DNA of 64,000 nucleotides from assembly GCA_029933125.1 (NCBI GenBank), contig JAOZOU010000008.1, positions 42,198 to 106,197 on the forward strand. The letters are read 5' to 3'. The notes under the pieces were generated by a model. It searched no databases. It was not told where the DNA came from and saw only the letters and a list, made by a program, of their open reading frames with translations. This document shows positions 35,445 through 44,487 of this stretch, in pieces. The position numbers and the translations under genes were made by a program. The stretch comes from a bacterium (GTDB lineage: Bacteria > Arandabacterota > Arandabacteria > Arandabacterales > Arandabacteraceae). Position 1 is the stretch's first letter. Every line of letters starts with the position of its first letter.

Positions 35445-36148
35445 TGAGAGGGATGGAGATGGAGAAGGAAGTGCAAGAGATGACACTCAGAGAAAGCAGT
35501 TCAAGAGGGGAATCCATTGTGATCCCGGAGGAGGCTCTCTATCACTACAAAGGCCTGATAGGGCAGATAGAGGTTGGGCTTCCTCAACAGAAGTCACGCG
35601 TCCTGCTTTTCTCAAGTTCGCTCGAGAAAGAGGGAACAACTGAGGTTGTAGTCGGACTTGGAGTGGTGCTGGCGGCCGGAATGGGGCGTAAAACGGCCAT
35701 AATCGATTGCAATCCTGCCAATCCCGAGCTCCAGGAAAGATTTGGTACATCGAGCATAGGGCTCAACGAATACATGAAAGGAATGATTCCCTTAGAGCAG
35801 GCCCTGTCTAATACGACTGTTCCAAATCTGCATGTCATGCCACTCGGTGAGAAATTCACCACCTTGGCGGCTTTTGGCGAAGAGCGTCTCATCAGCGGCT
35901 TAGATCGTCTTCGCCAGAGATTCGAATATGTGCTTATAGACTCCGCCCCAATTGGCTTGAATCCTGATATGACAGTTCTTTGTGACAAGGTTGATGCAGT
36001 TGTTCTTGTTGTAAGGCATGCGAAGACGAGGCGAGAAGTTGTAAAGCGTGCCAAGGAGATCATTGAGCGTGCTGGCGGAAAGGTCCTCGGTGTAGTTCTC
36101 AATCGAAGGAAATTCCCGATACCAGAATTCCTCTATCGAAGACTTTAG
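35444..36148 (+). CDS. CpsD/CapB-like protein with degenerate P-loop
   Basis: A 234-aa protein with the fold pattern of bacterial tyrosine kinases: strand RVLLFSSS, later Walker A'-like AAGMGRKTAIIDCN, and a Walker B-like YVLIDSAP. The Walker A lysine position (usually GKST) reads EGTTEV near residues 63-68, so the catalytic lysine is missing. The C-terminus lacks a tyrosine cluster (only one Tyr, in FLYRRL). It is likely a non-catalytic partner of Wzz rather than a kinase. ATG 35444 is chosen over TTG 35441 because it couples directly to the upstream stop. Confidence 0.8.
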   Translation: MRGMEMEKEVQEMTLRESSSRGESIVIPEEALYHYKGLIGQIEVGLPQQKSRVLLFSSSLEKEGTTEVVVGLGVVLAAGMGRKTAIIDCNPANPELQERFGTSSIGLNEYMKGMIPLEQALSNTTVPNLHVMPLGEKFTTLAAFGEERLISGLDRLRQRFEYVLIDSAPIGLNPDMTVLCDKVDAVVLVVRHAKTRREVVKRAKEIIERAGGKVLGVVLNRRKFPIPEFLYRRL

Positions 36149-36171
36149 GGCCTGCGGGGAGGAGTTATCCG

Positions 36172-37689
36172 TTGGAAGAGGGACTTGGTCACTTGCGACG
36201 TTCATACCTTCCCTACATATTGGCTCTTGCCATTCTGGGAGGAATCTCCATCCGTTTTGTCGAGATGGATACTCACAGTCTATGGACTGATGAGGTAATG
36301 ACTCTTGACAATGCCTATATCTTTAGCTCACTCGAGGTTAAGAGCATACTAAGCAATCTCCAGGGTCCGCTAGTCTCGCTCCTAATGCATTTCTGGGCTA
36401 AGATGGGAAAGGGTGAGATATGGCTAAGATTCCCATTCGCTCTTGCTGGAGCCCTTACGGTATGGGTGGCATATCGCCTGACACGCCTTGTCCTTGATCA
36501 ATGGCGGGGTTTGCATGTAGTGCTATTTATCTCACTTTCGCCATTGCTGGTCTGGTATTCCCAAGAGATAAGAGGTTATGCCTTCGTTTTACTTTTCACG
36601 CTACTTATGACATATTATTTCGTCAAATGGCTTGAGGAACCAGACAGGCGTTCCATAGCACTTTATGGCCTGTGTCTCTATGCTGCGTTACTTTCCAATC
36701 TCTCAGCAGCTTTTGTGGGTGCAGCCCACTTCCTTTACCTGCTCACGTCCCCCCGCAGACGGAGACTCCTGGGAAGATGGATTGTTACAGGTCTTGTGGT
36801 TATGCTTCTTTTCGCACCATGGGTCCGAACGATGGTAGCGAAGGTGGTTCCGCATTTGGAGATGGCTGGCCAGGTACACTCCAAGCCCCTCGGCGGAGCC
36901 CAATTGACACCCTATACCGTTCCATACGTTTGCTATGCCTTCAGCGTAGGTTACACTCTTGGTCCTTCAACGCGTCAACTCAAAACCAACCCATCGAGAG
37001 CTATAAGAGATAACCTCGGATGGATACTGGTGTCGTCCTTTACCTTTGCTATTCCGGTCATCGTGGGGCTCAAGAACTTGATTCGCAGCAATCCCGACTT
37101 TGCGCTCTTAGTGATCTTATGGCTTCTCCTACCCATATTGTCCACAATTGCTGTTGCAAGCGCACACCTCAAGGTTTTCACTCCAAGATATACCCTTGTT
37201 GCTCTTCCAGCCTATGCTTTTCTGTTTGGCCATGGTCTGGGGAGCATGGGGAGAAGAAGTTACACCTTCCTTATCTTACTTGCCATAGGTTTGTGGACGA
37301 TCTCCATCGTTAACTATTTCACGAATGAAGCTTATGCCAAAGATGATGCGAGAGATGCCGCAGCCATCATAAGGAAGAATTTCAAACCTGGGGATACTGT
37401 GCTAGCCTTCTATTCAGCCGAACCCCTTGTAGATTACTATCTCAGAGATTTCGGACATATTTCCGTATTTGAAGCTGGGGATATATCCTCGCCTGAGAAC
37501 ATGGTCAAACGCTGTGAAAAGGAAGCCATGGAGGCTGAGCGCATATGGCTTTATCTATGTCGTGACAGCATGATTGATACTGAAGGAGTTGTGCGTTCGT
37601 GGTTTGACAGGACACTGGAGTTGGTCAAAAGTGACACTCTTCCAGGGGTGGAACTCAGACTGTACCGTAAGAAGGATCAGCCACAGTGA
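36172..37689 (+). CDS. GT39/ArnT-like membrane glycosyltransferase
   Basis: A 505-aa multi-pass protein with about ten or more TM segments. The N-terminal loop D-T-H-S-L-W-T-D-E-V carries the Asp-Glu pair typical of PMT/ArnT-type lipid-linked glycosyltransferases. LSPLLVWYSQEIRGYAF is another family hallmark. A soluble C-terminal domain (about 390-505) follows. TTG 36172 has GGGGAGG 8 bases upstream. It probably transfers a sugar from a polyprenyl-phosphate donor to the polysaccharide. GT2 enzymes in the locus could make that donor. Confidence 0.85.
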   Translation: MEEGLGHLRRSYLPYILALAILGGISIRFVEMDTHSLWTDEVMTLDNAYIFSSLEVKSILSNLQGPLVSLLMHFWAKMGKGEIWLRFPFALAGALTVWVAYRLTRLVLDQWRGLHVVLFISLSPLLVWYSQEIRGYAFVLLFTLLMTYYFVKWLEEPDRRSIALYGLCLYAALLSNLSAAFVGAAHFLYLLTSPRRRRLLGRWIVTGLVVMLLFAPWVRTMVAKVVPHLEMAGQVHSKPLGGAQLTPYTVPYVCYAFSVGYTLGPSTRQLKTNPSRAIRDNLGWILVSSFTFAIPVIVGLKNLIRSNPDFALLVILWLLLPILSTIAVASAHLKVFTPRYTLVALPAYAFLFGHGLGSMGRRSYTFLILLAIGLWTISIVNYFTNEAYAKDDARDAAAIIRKNFKPGDTVLAFYSAEPLVDYYLRDFGHISVFEAGDISSPENMVKRCEKEAMEAERIWLYLCRDSMIDTEGVVRSWFDRTLELVKSDTLPGVELRLYRKKDQPQ

Positions 37690-39158
37690 GAGCTCTGGTA
37701 ACAGCAAGAGAGGCGCGAAAGCTACCAATCACTTTCTTCATTCTCATAGCCCTTTCGGTATTTATTGGAGCGTATGCTGGCTCGAAAGCCGCTCTTCAAT
37801 TCAAGACCTTGTTCTACGGCCTTGTCCTCTCCAACGTTCTCGTGGCCGCCTATTTGCTTCTCATTAAGGACATGTCCTATGGCATACTTGTCTATCTTTA
37901 TTCCCTGACCTTTCTCAATTTTTACTGGCGCATAGTCTTGCCTGGAAAGTGGCCCGATCTTGACATACCCCGCCTGGTCTTCGTCTTCCTGTGGCTTATC
38001 TTCCTTCTGGAAGTGGGATTGGGTGTTCGCAGGCTCCTTCCCCGAACCAATGCTGAGATAGCTATGCTTGGCGTTGTCATAGCTATCGTAATCTCAATGT
38101 CGACAAATGGCGTTGTCCAGATCCGTCAGCTCCTTAATGGATTTGCGATTCCCTATGCGGTATTCGTCGTAGCCAAGAATATTTTCAGAACCGAAAAAGA
38201 CATAAACAAGCTTGTCTATCTTGTAGCAGTTCCAATCTCAATCTACTTCCCCGTGAATCATATATTCGAACACTACAGGATGACCCAGTTTGTCTTTCCT
38301 CGTTACATCCTGAGTCCTCAGGTTGCGGGACAGGAAATATTCTGGGGCGGTCGAACGATGGGGGTATTCTTGCAACCTTCGGCAACAGGTATGGCAACGG
38401 TTTCGATTTTTGTGCTAAGTCTCTATGGGCTCTCCAAACGTGGTGGCGCTTTGGCAAAGATAGTGGCTATGATTATAACGTTGCTAACCCCAGTAGGTGT
38501 TTTCTTCACCTACACACGGTCAGTCTATCTTGGGTTTTTCATGGCCATGCTTGGTCTGGCAATCTTTTCGCGCAAGATGAAAATCTATGCAATCGTAATT
38601 ATAACCATGATCATACTTGGTATCCTCGCCAACTGGAGCAATATTAAGACTGAGAAGCGCGAGGTAGGTGGTTTGGCGACGAAGCATACGGTCCAATCCA
38701 GGCTTGTTCTATATCAGGCTTCTTTGTCGATGTTCCTTGACCATCCCTTCCGCGGGGTTGGTTTCAAGCGCTTCCAGGAAAAGGCTTTGCCATACATTAG
38801 GCGGGTGCGAACAACCTTTCTCGGATATAGGGAATCCTGGATGGGTAAGAATCTTAACATGCACAACCACTTTCTCAATACACTGAACGAGGTTGGTCTG
38901 ATGGGATTTATTCCTCTTGTACTTGTCTATTACTTTATTTTCAAAATACTGATTCCGGCACGCAGGCGGCCAACCCCTGCTTATGATTCGGATTTTGTTG
39001 TAGCTGTCTGGGCTATTTTTGCCCAGTACATTTCGAATGCCATGTTTATGGAACCCAGATTTTTTGAATTCATGAACGTATTTCCATTTATGATGGCTGG
39101 AATAGTTATCGGAGGTCAACAAAGGCTGAAGCTTTACGGAAAACAGGCATTTGAGTGA
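37686..39158 (+). CDS. O-antigen polymerase/ligase-like membrane protein (Wzy/WaaL type)
   Basis: A 490-aa protein with about 11 TM segments and the O-antigen ligase domain: TYTRSVYLGFFMAMLGL and, in a large periplasmic loop, NMHNHFLNTLNEVGLMGF with the conserved His. Polymerase and ligase cannot be separated on sequence alone. Its location among Wza/Wzz genes favours polymerase. GTG 37686 overlaps the upstream stop (GTGA). Confidence 0.85.
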   Translation: MRALVTAREARKLPITFFILIALSVFIGAYAGSKAALQFKTLFYGLVLSNVLVAAYLLLIKDMSYGILVYLYSLTFLNFYWRIVLPGKWPDLDIPRLVFVFLWLIFLLEVGLGVRRLLPRTNAEIAMLGVVIAIVISMSTNGVVQIRQLLNGFAIPYAVFVVAKNIFRTEKDINKLVYLVAVPISIYFPVNHIFEHYRMTQFVFPRYILSPQVAGQEIFWGGRTMGVFLQPSATGMATVSIFVLSLYGLSKRGGALAKIVAMIITLLTPVGVFFTYTRSVYLGFFMAMLGLAIFSRKMKIYAIVIITMIILGILANWSNIKTEKREVGGLATKHTVQSRLVLYQASLSMFLDHPFRGVGFKRFQEKALPYIRRVRTTFLGYRESWMGKNLNMHNHFLNTLNEVGLMGFIPLVLVYYFIFKILIPARRRPTPAYDSDFVVAVWAIFAQYISNAMFMEPRFFEFMNVFPFMMAGIVIGGQQRLKLYGKQAFE

Positions 39159-39172
39159 AAGGAGAGGGACAG

Positions 39173-40279
39173 GTGAAGGTACCATTTGTCGATCTTAAGG
39201 CGCAGTATGATTCGATGCAGAACGAGATAGTCGAGGCCATACTACGCGTGGTTGAAGATACAGCCTTCGTGGGGGGCAAGTATGTTCAAAAATTTGAGGA
39301 GGAATTTGCAGCCTACTGCAATCGTAGGTACGCCATTGGTGTGAGCTCAGGAACCTCAGCCCTCCATCTGGCTCTTATTGCCCTTGGGATTGAGAAAGGC
39401 GATGAGGTGATAACCGCTGCCAACACCTTCATAGCCACAACTGAGGCAATCACACACGCTGGTGGTAAAGTGAAACTTGTGGATATCGACCCCGATTCCT
39501 ACACAATTGATCCGTCCAAGATAGAGGATGCAACAAGCGATCGCACAAAGGTTATCATCCCTGTGCATCTTTATGGTCAAGCTGCTGATATGGATCCCAT
39601 TCTTGAGATTGCCTCAAAGCATGGGCTTAAGGTTCTTGAGGACGCAGCCCAAGCTCAGGGTGCTGAATACAAGAGTAGAAAGACAGGCTCATTAGGTGAT
39701 GCTGCTGCCTTCAGCTTTTACCCTGCGAAGAATCTCGGAGCCTATGGCGACGCTGGGATTGTAGTGACCGATGACGAGGAGGCTGCTCAGAAGATAAGGC
39801 TATATTCAAATCATGGAAGGGAGAGTGCTAACGTGCATCTCGTCGAAGGCTTCAATGAACGCCTTGATGGTATTCAGGCATCGGTGTTGAGTGCAAAGCT
39901 CAAGCATCTGGATAGGTGGAATGAGATGAGACGCCAAGCAGCCAAGAGATATGATGAGATGCTCAAGGATCTTCCTGTCAAAACACCCAAGCAGATGCCC
40001 TATGCGAAACACATCTATCATCTCTACGTCATAAGGATAGAACAGAGGGATCGTATCAAGGAGATGCTTGGGGAAAAGGGGGTTGGGTGTGGGCTTCACT
40101 ATCCAACACCAATCCATCTCCTCGATGCATACAAGTACCTTGGGAAGCCTGAGGGTTCTTATCCTGTGACTGAGGAGGTTGCCCGTGAAATCCTTTCGCT
40201 CCCAATGTATCCTGAAATAACAGAAGAACAGCAAAGATACGTTGTCGACTGCATTGCTGAGGCACTGGAGAGGATTTAG
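39173..40279 (+). CDS. DegT/DnrJ/EryC1 PLP-dependent sugar aminotransferase
   Basis: A 368-aa PLP enzyme that aminates nucleotide-bound keto sugars. GTG 39173 gives the family start VPFVDLKAQYDSM and has AAAGGAGAGG upstream (GTG 39155 would add six unlikely residues). Motifs: SSGTSALHLAL, EDAAQAQGAEY, and SFYPAKNLGAYGDAG with the PLP lysine. Together with the downstream Gfo/Idh and hexapeptide acetyltransferase it fits the WbpE step of UDP-2,3-diacetamido-glucuronate synthesis. Confidence 0.92.
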   Translation: MKVPFVDLKAQYDSMQNEIVEAILRVVEDTAFVGGKYVQKFEEEFAAYCNRRYAIGVSSGTSALHLALIALGIEKGDEVITAANTFIATTEAITHAGGKVKLVDIDPDSYTIDPSKIEDATSDRTKVIIPVHLYGQAADMDPILEIASKHGLKVLEDAAQAQGAEYKSRKTGSLGDAAAFSFYPAKNLGAYGDAGIVVTDDEEAAQKIRLYSNHGRESANVHLVEGFNERLDGIQASVLSAKLKHLDRWNEMRRQAAKRYDEMLKDLPVKTPKQMPYAKHIYHLYVIRIEQRDRIKEMLGEKGVGCGLHYPTPIHLLDAYKYLGKPEGSYPVTEEVAREILSLPMYPEITEEQQRYVVDCIAEALERI

Positions 40280-41800
40280 GTGGCGCAACAAACACAGCAC
40301 CAGACAGTTCGAGAAGGTCGCATCGTGCCGGGATCTATAAAGCGACCGCGAACACTGTTCAGCAGGAGCTATGTGCTCTGGCTGGTTGACATTGCTTGTG
40401 TCTGTGTAGCCCTGTATCTTGCCTATTGGCTGAGAGTCAACTATCATCGCCTCACCCATCCTGTGCCAGTTGGCTCACAACGTATTATAGCAATGGTTGT
40501 GATAAGTGTTGTCTGGACAATCATCTTTGCTTTCGAGGGACTCTATCGTCGAGCGAAGGTGATGGCGGGGCTGGATCAGATCTTATCGATAGTCAAGAGC
40601 ATCACCCTCGGTTTCCTTTTGCTTCTTGGACTTTCATTCGTATGGAAGCGTTATCACTATTTTGTTGAGACGCGCGGAGTGCTCGCACTAGGATGGATGC
40701 TGGCAGTCTCCTTGATGACAACCTTGAGAGTCGGGATAATTCGCAATCACCTTCGCAGTAAATTGAGGCGCCCGACTGGAACAAGGAGAGCAGCTGTGGT
40801 TGGAGCAATACCTTTTGCTAGACGATTCATTGGTCAACCCATGCCGTCAACCAATGGCTATCAGGTGCTGGGCTTTATTGAAACCCGGGATGGCGAGATA
40901 TCCTCAGACCTAGGTTCTGAATATGTGCTTGGAAGGGTAAACGATCTCGATGACATTCTTGCCTCCTACGACATTGAGGAACTTTTCCTTCCGCTTGCTC
41001 TGGTTGAAAACAGGCAGGCATTTGACATCGTCTCAAAATGCTCGAGGACCGGACTGCCGCTGAGACTTGTTTCCGACATGTTTGAAATCCTCATGCCAGA
41101 TGAATCAAAAGAAGTTGTCGACGGCCTGCCTCCGATCGCGCTTGGAGAACCGGCTATAAGGGGCGTAAGGATGGTTGCCAAGCGTGCAATTGACCTTGCG
41201 GTCTCTCTTCTTGTGCTTGTTGTTTTTGCTCCCCTTTTCCTTCTCATCGCCTTGCTTATAAGAATCACATCGCCAGGACCTGTTCTCTTCAAGCAGATTA
41301 GAGCAGGGAAGGATGGCAGACCATTTACTTTCTATAAGTTTCGAACCATGCGCCATGATACCGATGATGCTCTTCACAGAGAATACGCGACCAACTTCAT
41401 TGGGGGCAAAGAACTCAGACTGAAAGACGAGATTAGTAACAAGAAAGTCTATAAGATGCCTAATGACCCAAGGGTGACACCAATAGGACGTATCTTGAGG
41501 AGGACGAGTCTCGATGAGCTTCCTCAGATATTCAATGTCATAAAGGGAGAAATGAGTCTTGTCGGACCACGACCTCCCATCGCCTATGAGCTCACGGTCT
41601 ATAAGGAGTGGCACAAGCGTCGTTTGAGAGCTAAGCCAGGGATAACGGGGCTCTGGCAGGTGAGCGGCAGATCGAGCGTGCCATTCCACGAGATGGTGCT
41701 TCTCGATCTCTATTACATAAATCGCTGGAGTTTGAAATTGGACTTGGAGATACTCGTCAGAACTATCCCAGTTGTACTATCAGGGAAAGGAGCATACTAG
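40280..41800 (+). CDS. Polyprenyl glycosylphosphotransferase (WbaP/WcaJ-like)
   Basis: A 506-aa initiating enzyme that puts a sugar-1-phosphate on undecaprenyl phosphate. It has four or so N-terminal TM segments (to about residue 160), a central Rossmann-like CoA-binding domain, then the catalytic PHPT domain: KRAIDLAVSLLVLVVFAP, FYKFRTMRHD, SLDELPQIFNVIKGEMSLVG then PRPP, and GITGLWQVSGRS. GTG starts directly after the previous TAG with GGAGAGG upstream. The sugar type is not predictable here. Confidence 0.92.
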   Translation: MAQQTQHQTVREGRIVPGSIKRPRTLFSRSYVLWLVDIACVCVALYLAYWLRVNYHRLTHPVPVGSQRIIAMVVISVVWTIIFAFEGLYRRAKVMAGLDQILSIVKSITLGFLLLLGLSFVWKRYHYFVETRGVLALGWMLAVSLMTTLRVGIIRNHLRSKLRRPTGTRRAAVVGAIPFARRFIGQPMPSTNGYQVLGFIETRDGEISSDLGSEYVLGRVNDLDDILASYDIEELFLPLALVENRQAFDIVSKCSRTGLPLRLVSDMFEILMPDESKEVVDGLPPIALGEPAIRGVRMVAKRAIDLAVSLLVLVVFAPLFLLIALLIRITSPGPVLFKQIRAGKDGRPFTFYKFRTMRHDTDDALHREYATNFIGGKELRLKDEISNKKVYKMPNDPRVTPIGRILRRTSLDELPQIFNVIKGEMSLVGPRPPIAYELTVYKEWHKRRLRAKPGITGLWQVSGRSSVPFHEMVLLDLYYINRWSLKLDLEILVRTIPVVLSGKGAY

Positions 41801-42865
41801 ATGAGTAACAAGACACCTAATGGAGAGATCGCTAAGACCACTGTCGGAGTCATAGGTTGCGGTTACTGGGGTCCCAACCTTATTCGCAATTTCAATCAGC
41901 TCCCCATTTCGCGGGTTAAGTATTGCTGTGATCTTGATGATTCACGTTTGAAGCACATGAAATCTCTTTATCCCAATGTTGCTATCACAAAGAACTATGA
42001 AGATCTCATAAATGACCCGGAAGTTGATGCCGTAGCGATAGCAACACCAGTTTCCACTCACTTTCCGATTGCTAAAGATTGCCTCGAGGGTGGCAAACAT
42101 GTACTTGTCGAGAAACCTCTGGCAGCAAGTATTGGAGAAGCGGAGGAACTCGTTAAAATTGCTGAAGCAAAGCAAAGAATTTTGTTCACAGGACATACCT
42201 TTGTCTACAATGCGGCTGTCCAGAAGATGAAGGAGCTGGTTGAGGAAGGTGAGCTGGGTGACATCTATTATGTCAGTAGCATCAGGGTTAACCTCGGACT
42301 CTTCCAAGAAGATATCAATGTCATTTGGGACTTGGCTCCCCATGACATCTCCATCCTCAACTATCTTTTCGGTTCTGAGCCGATCACCGTGAGCACCTTT
42401 GCAAAGTCATACATAAGACCCGGTATTGAGGATGTTGCTTTTCTAACCTTACAGTATCCCAAGAACATTGTTGCCCACATCCATGTGAGCTGGCTTGACC
42501 CGTGCAAGATAAGAAGAACCACTCTGGTTGGAAGCAGGAAGATGCTTGTCTATGATGACACATCCACCCTCGAGAAGATTCGTGTCTATGACAAAGGTGT
42601 TACAATTCAACCCCACTATGACACCTTTGGAGAATTTCAACTTGCCTATAGGTTTGGAGACATTGTTGTTCCTAAGATCAATGATGTTGAACCTCTCAAA
42701 ACAGAATGCATCCACTTTATTGAATGCATAAGGAACGGCGCACGTCCAATGAGTGATGGCACTCAGGGACTAAACGTCGTAAAAGTGGTTGAACGCGCAT
42801 GTGAGTCAGCGAAGCTGGGTGGAGCACCCTTGGCACTGGAAAGACACCAGGGAGGAAGTGAGTGA
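41801..42865 (+). CDS. Gfo/Idh/MocA oxidoreductase (WbpB/WlbA-like)
   Basis: A 354-aa NAD-dependent sugar dehydrogenase with GVIGCGYWGPNLIRNF (Rossmann), the EKP motif (LVEKPLAAS) and the active-site region DLAPHDISILNYL. AAAGGAG lies upstream of ATG 41801. In the WbpB/WlbA reaction, UDP-GlcNAcA is oxidised at C3. The next gene encodes a hexapeptide acetyltransferase and a DegT enzyme lies two genes upstream, matching three steps of that pathway. WbpA is not in the window. Confidence 0.88.
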   Translation: MSNKTPNGEIAKTTVGVIGCGYWGPNLIRNFNQLPISRVKYCCDLDDSRLKHMKSLYPNVAITKNYEDLINDPEVDAVAIATPVSTHFPIAKDCLEGGKHVLVEKPLAASIGEAEELVKIAEAKQRILFTGHTFVYNAAVQKMKELVEEGELGDIYYVSSIRVNLGLFQEDINVIWDLAPHDISILNYLFGSEPITVSTFAKSYIRPGIEDVAFLTLQYPKNIVAHIHVSWLDPCKIRRTTLVGSRKMLVYDDTSTLEKIRVYDKGVTIQPHYDTFGEFQLAYRFGDIVVPKINDVEPLKTECIHFIECIRNGARPMSDGTQGLNVVKVVERACESAKLGGAPLALERHQGGSE

Positions 42866-43491
42866 TGCTTAAGGTAAAACCGACCGTTCTGCTCGGTAAG
42901 GATTGTGAAGTGGATGTCGGGGTTCTCCTCGGATACCCACCAGCCAGAGGTGAGAACATCGACAAAGTCATTATTGGCGATGCTGCGAGAATCCGATCGG
43001 GGACGGTTATCTACGGTGGGGTCACGATAGGAAAGTATCTGCAGACAGGACATAACGTTGTCATTCGCGAGGAAAATGTCATAGGTGATAATTTCAGCAT
43101 CTGGAATAATTCAGTAATTGACTATGGTTGCTCGATTGGCAATGGTGTAAAAATACACTGCAATTGCTACATTGCGCAATTCACGACAATCGAGGACAAT
43201 GCCTTCCTAGCACCAGGGGTTACAATTGCTAATGACCTTCATCCTGGTTGCGCATTTTCATCTAAGTGCATGCGAGGGCCTCACATTCACAAAGGTGCGC
43301 AAATCGGTGTGAACGTTACAATCGTACCCTTTGTCCACATAGGCGAGAATTGCCTCATAGGTGCAGGGAGTGTGGTGACAAAGGACGTTCCACCTTACTC
43401 CCTGGCCTACGGCAATCCGGCTAGGGTTGTAGGTGATGTTCGAGATCTCACGTGCACCACTGGCCTGACAGATCGTCCTTACAAGTCCTAG
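42865..43491 (+). CDS. Hexapeptide-repeat acetyltransferase (WbpD/WlbB-like)
   Basis: A 208-aa left-handed beta-helix acyltransferase with many hexapeptides (IGKYLQTGHNVVIREENVIG, IGENCLIGAGSVVTKDV) and the C-terminal YGNPARVVGDV signature. It likely N-acetylates the 3-amino group formed by the DegT enzyme. ATG 42865 couples to the previous stop (TGATG) with GGGAGG 9 bases upstream. GTG 42862 is an alternative. Confidence 0.9.
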   Translation: MLKVKPTVLLGKDCEVDVGVLLGYPPARGENIDKVIIGDAARIRSGTVIYGGVTIGKYLQTGHNVVIREENVIGDNFSIWNNSVIDYGCSIGNGVKIHCNCYIAQFTTIEDNAFLAPGVTIANDLHPGCAFSSKCMRGPHIHKGAQIGVNVTIVPFVHIGENCLIGAGSVVTKDVPPYSLAYGNPARVVGDVRDLTCTTGLTDRPYKS

Positions 43492-43506
43492 AGGAAGGTC
43501 AAGATC

Positions 43507-44487
43507 ATGCCCCGAGGTCCCACCCACGCAATCGTGGCTGTCACGGAAAGGTGCAATGCCCGCTGTGAAATGTGCGATATTTGGAAGCGCAAAGCTCCTG
43601 CGGAACTACCCGCAAACTTCTATGAGCGTCTACCGGGAACTCTTAGAGAAATAAATGTAACAGGAGGGGAGCCCTTACTGAGGGATGATATCGCTGATGT
43701 GATCAGGGCGATGAGGCGTGCAGCACCTAAGGCGAGAATTGTGCTTTCAACCAATGGACTTCTCCCGTCAAGACTTGAGGCTTTACTTGAGGCAGTGCCG
43801 GGGCTCGTCGTTCGTATCTCCCTCGATGCTATCGGAGAACTTCATGACACCATAAGAGGGGTGAAGGGAGCTTTCGAAAGTGTGCTTGAGAGCATACGCA
43901 TAGCCAAGCGCGTGCGGGTTAAGGATTTAGGCATATCGGCAACGATTTCAAAATTCAACGTCTCCGAGGCGAAGAGAGTCCAGGATTTTGCATTCGCTCA
44001 GGGTATCAGTTTTACAGTTACAACAACCCATAGTTCAGAGGTTTTTTTCGGCAATCAAAGTGAAAAACAGCCGGATCCCGAAGCTGCAATCGTAGAGCTA
44101 AGGCGGATCCAGAAGGGTTTCTTTCGATCTTTCAAAATAAAGGATTGGTTCAAGGGCTATTTCGTTGGTGGCTTGATTGATATGCTGAGCGGGAGACAAC
44201 GCCGCATCTCATGTGGTGCAGGTATCGATTTCTTCTATCTTGATCCCGAGGGTAACATCTACCCATGCCATCTCTGGGAGGAAAGCATGGGCAATCTCAC
44301 CACCATGCCATATGAGGAGATTGTTCATAGGAACGGGCAAATATTGAGCAAAGTCACCAGGTGCAAGAAGAATTGCTGGATGACTTGCACACTTGCACCT
44401 GAGATGCAACGCCATTTGCTGAGCTACGCTCTCAAGGTCTTAATGGCGAAGATAAGGTATCATCTGCATCCCGGAAATTTACTGTGA
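43507..44487 (+). CDS. Radical SAM/SPASM-type enzyme in polysaccharide locus
   Basis: A 326-aa protein with the radical SAM cluster CxxxCxxC (CNARCEMC, about residues 14-21), the GGEP motif (VTGGEPLLRDD), and a C-terminal SPASM-like cysteine set (CGAGIDFFYLDPEGNIYPC, then CKKNCWMTC). SPASM enzymes often modify peptides or carry out unusual dehydrogenations. Within a polysaccharide locus, a sugar or carrier substrate is possible. The exact family is not recognised. Confidence 0.85.
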   Translation: MPRGPTHAIVAVTERCNARCEMCDIWKRKAPAELPANFYERLPGTLREINVTGGEPLLRDDIADVIRAMRRAAPKARIVLSTNGLLPSRLEALLEAVPGLVVRISLDAIGELHDTIRGVKGAFESVLESIRIAKRVRVKDLGISATISKFNVSEAKRVQDFAFAQGISFTVTTTHSSEVFFGNQSEKQPDPEAAIVELRRIQKGFFRSFKIKDWFKGYFVGGLIDMLSGRQRRISCGAGIDFFYLDPEGNIYPCHLWEESMGNLTTMPYEEIVHRNGQILSKVTRCKKNCWMTCTLAPEMQRHLLSYALKVLMAKIRYHLHPGNLL

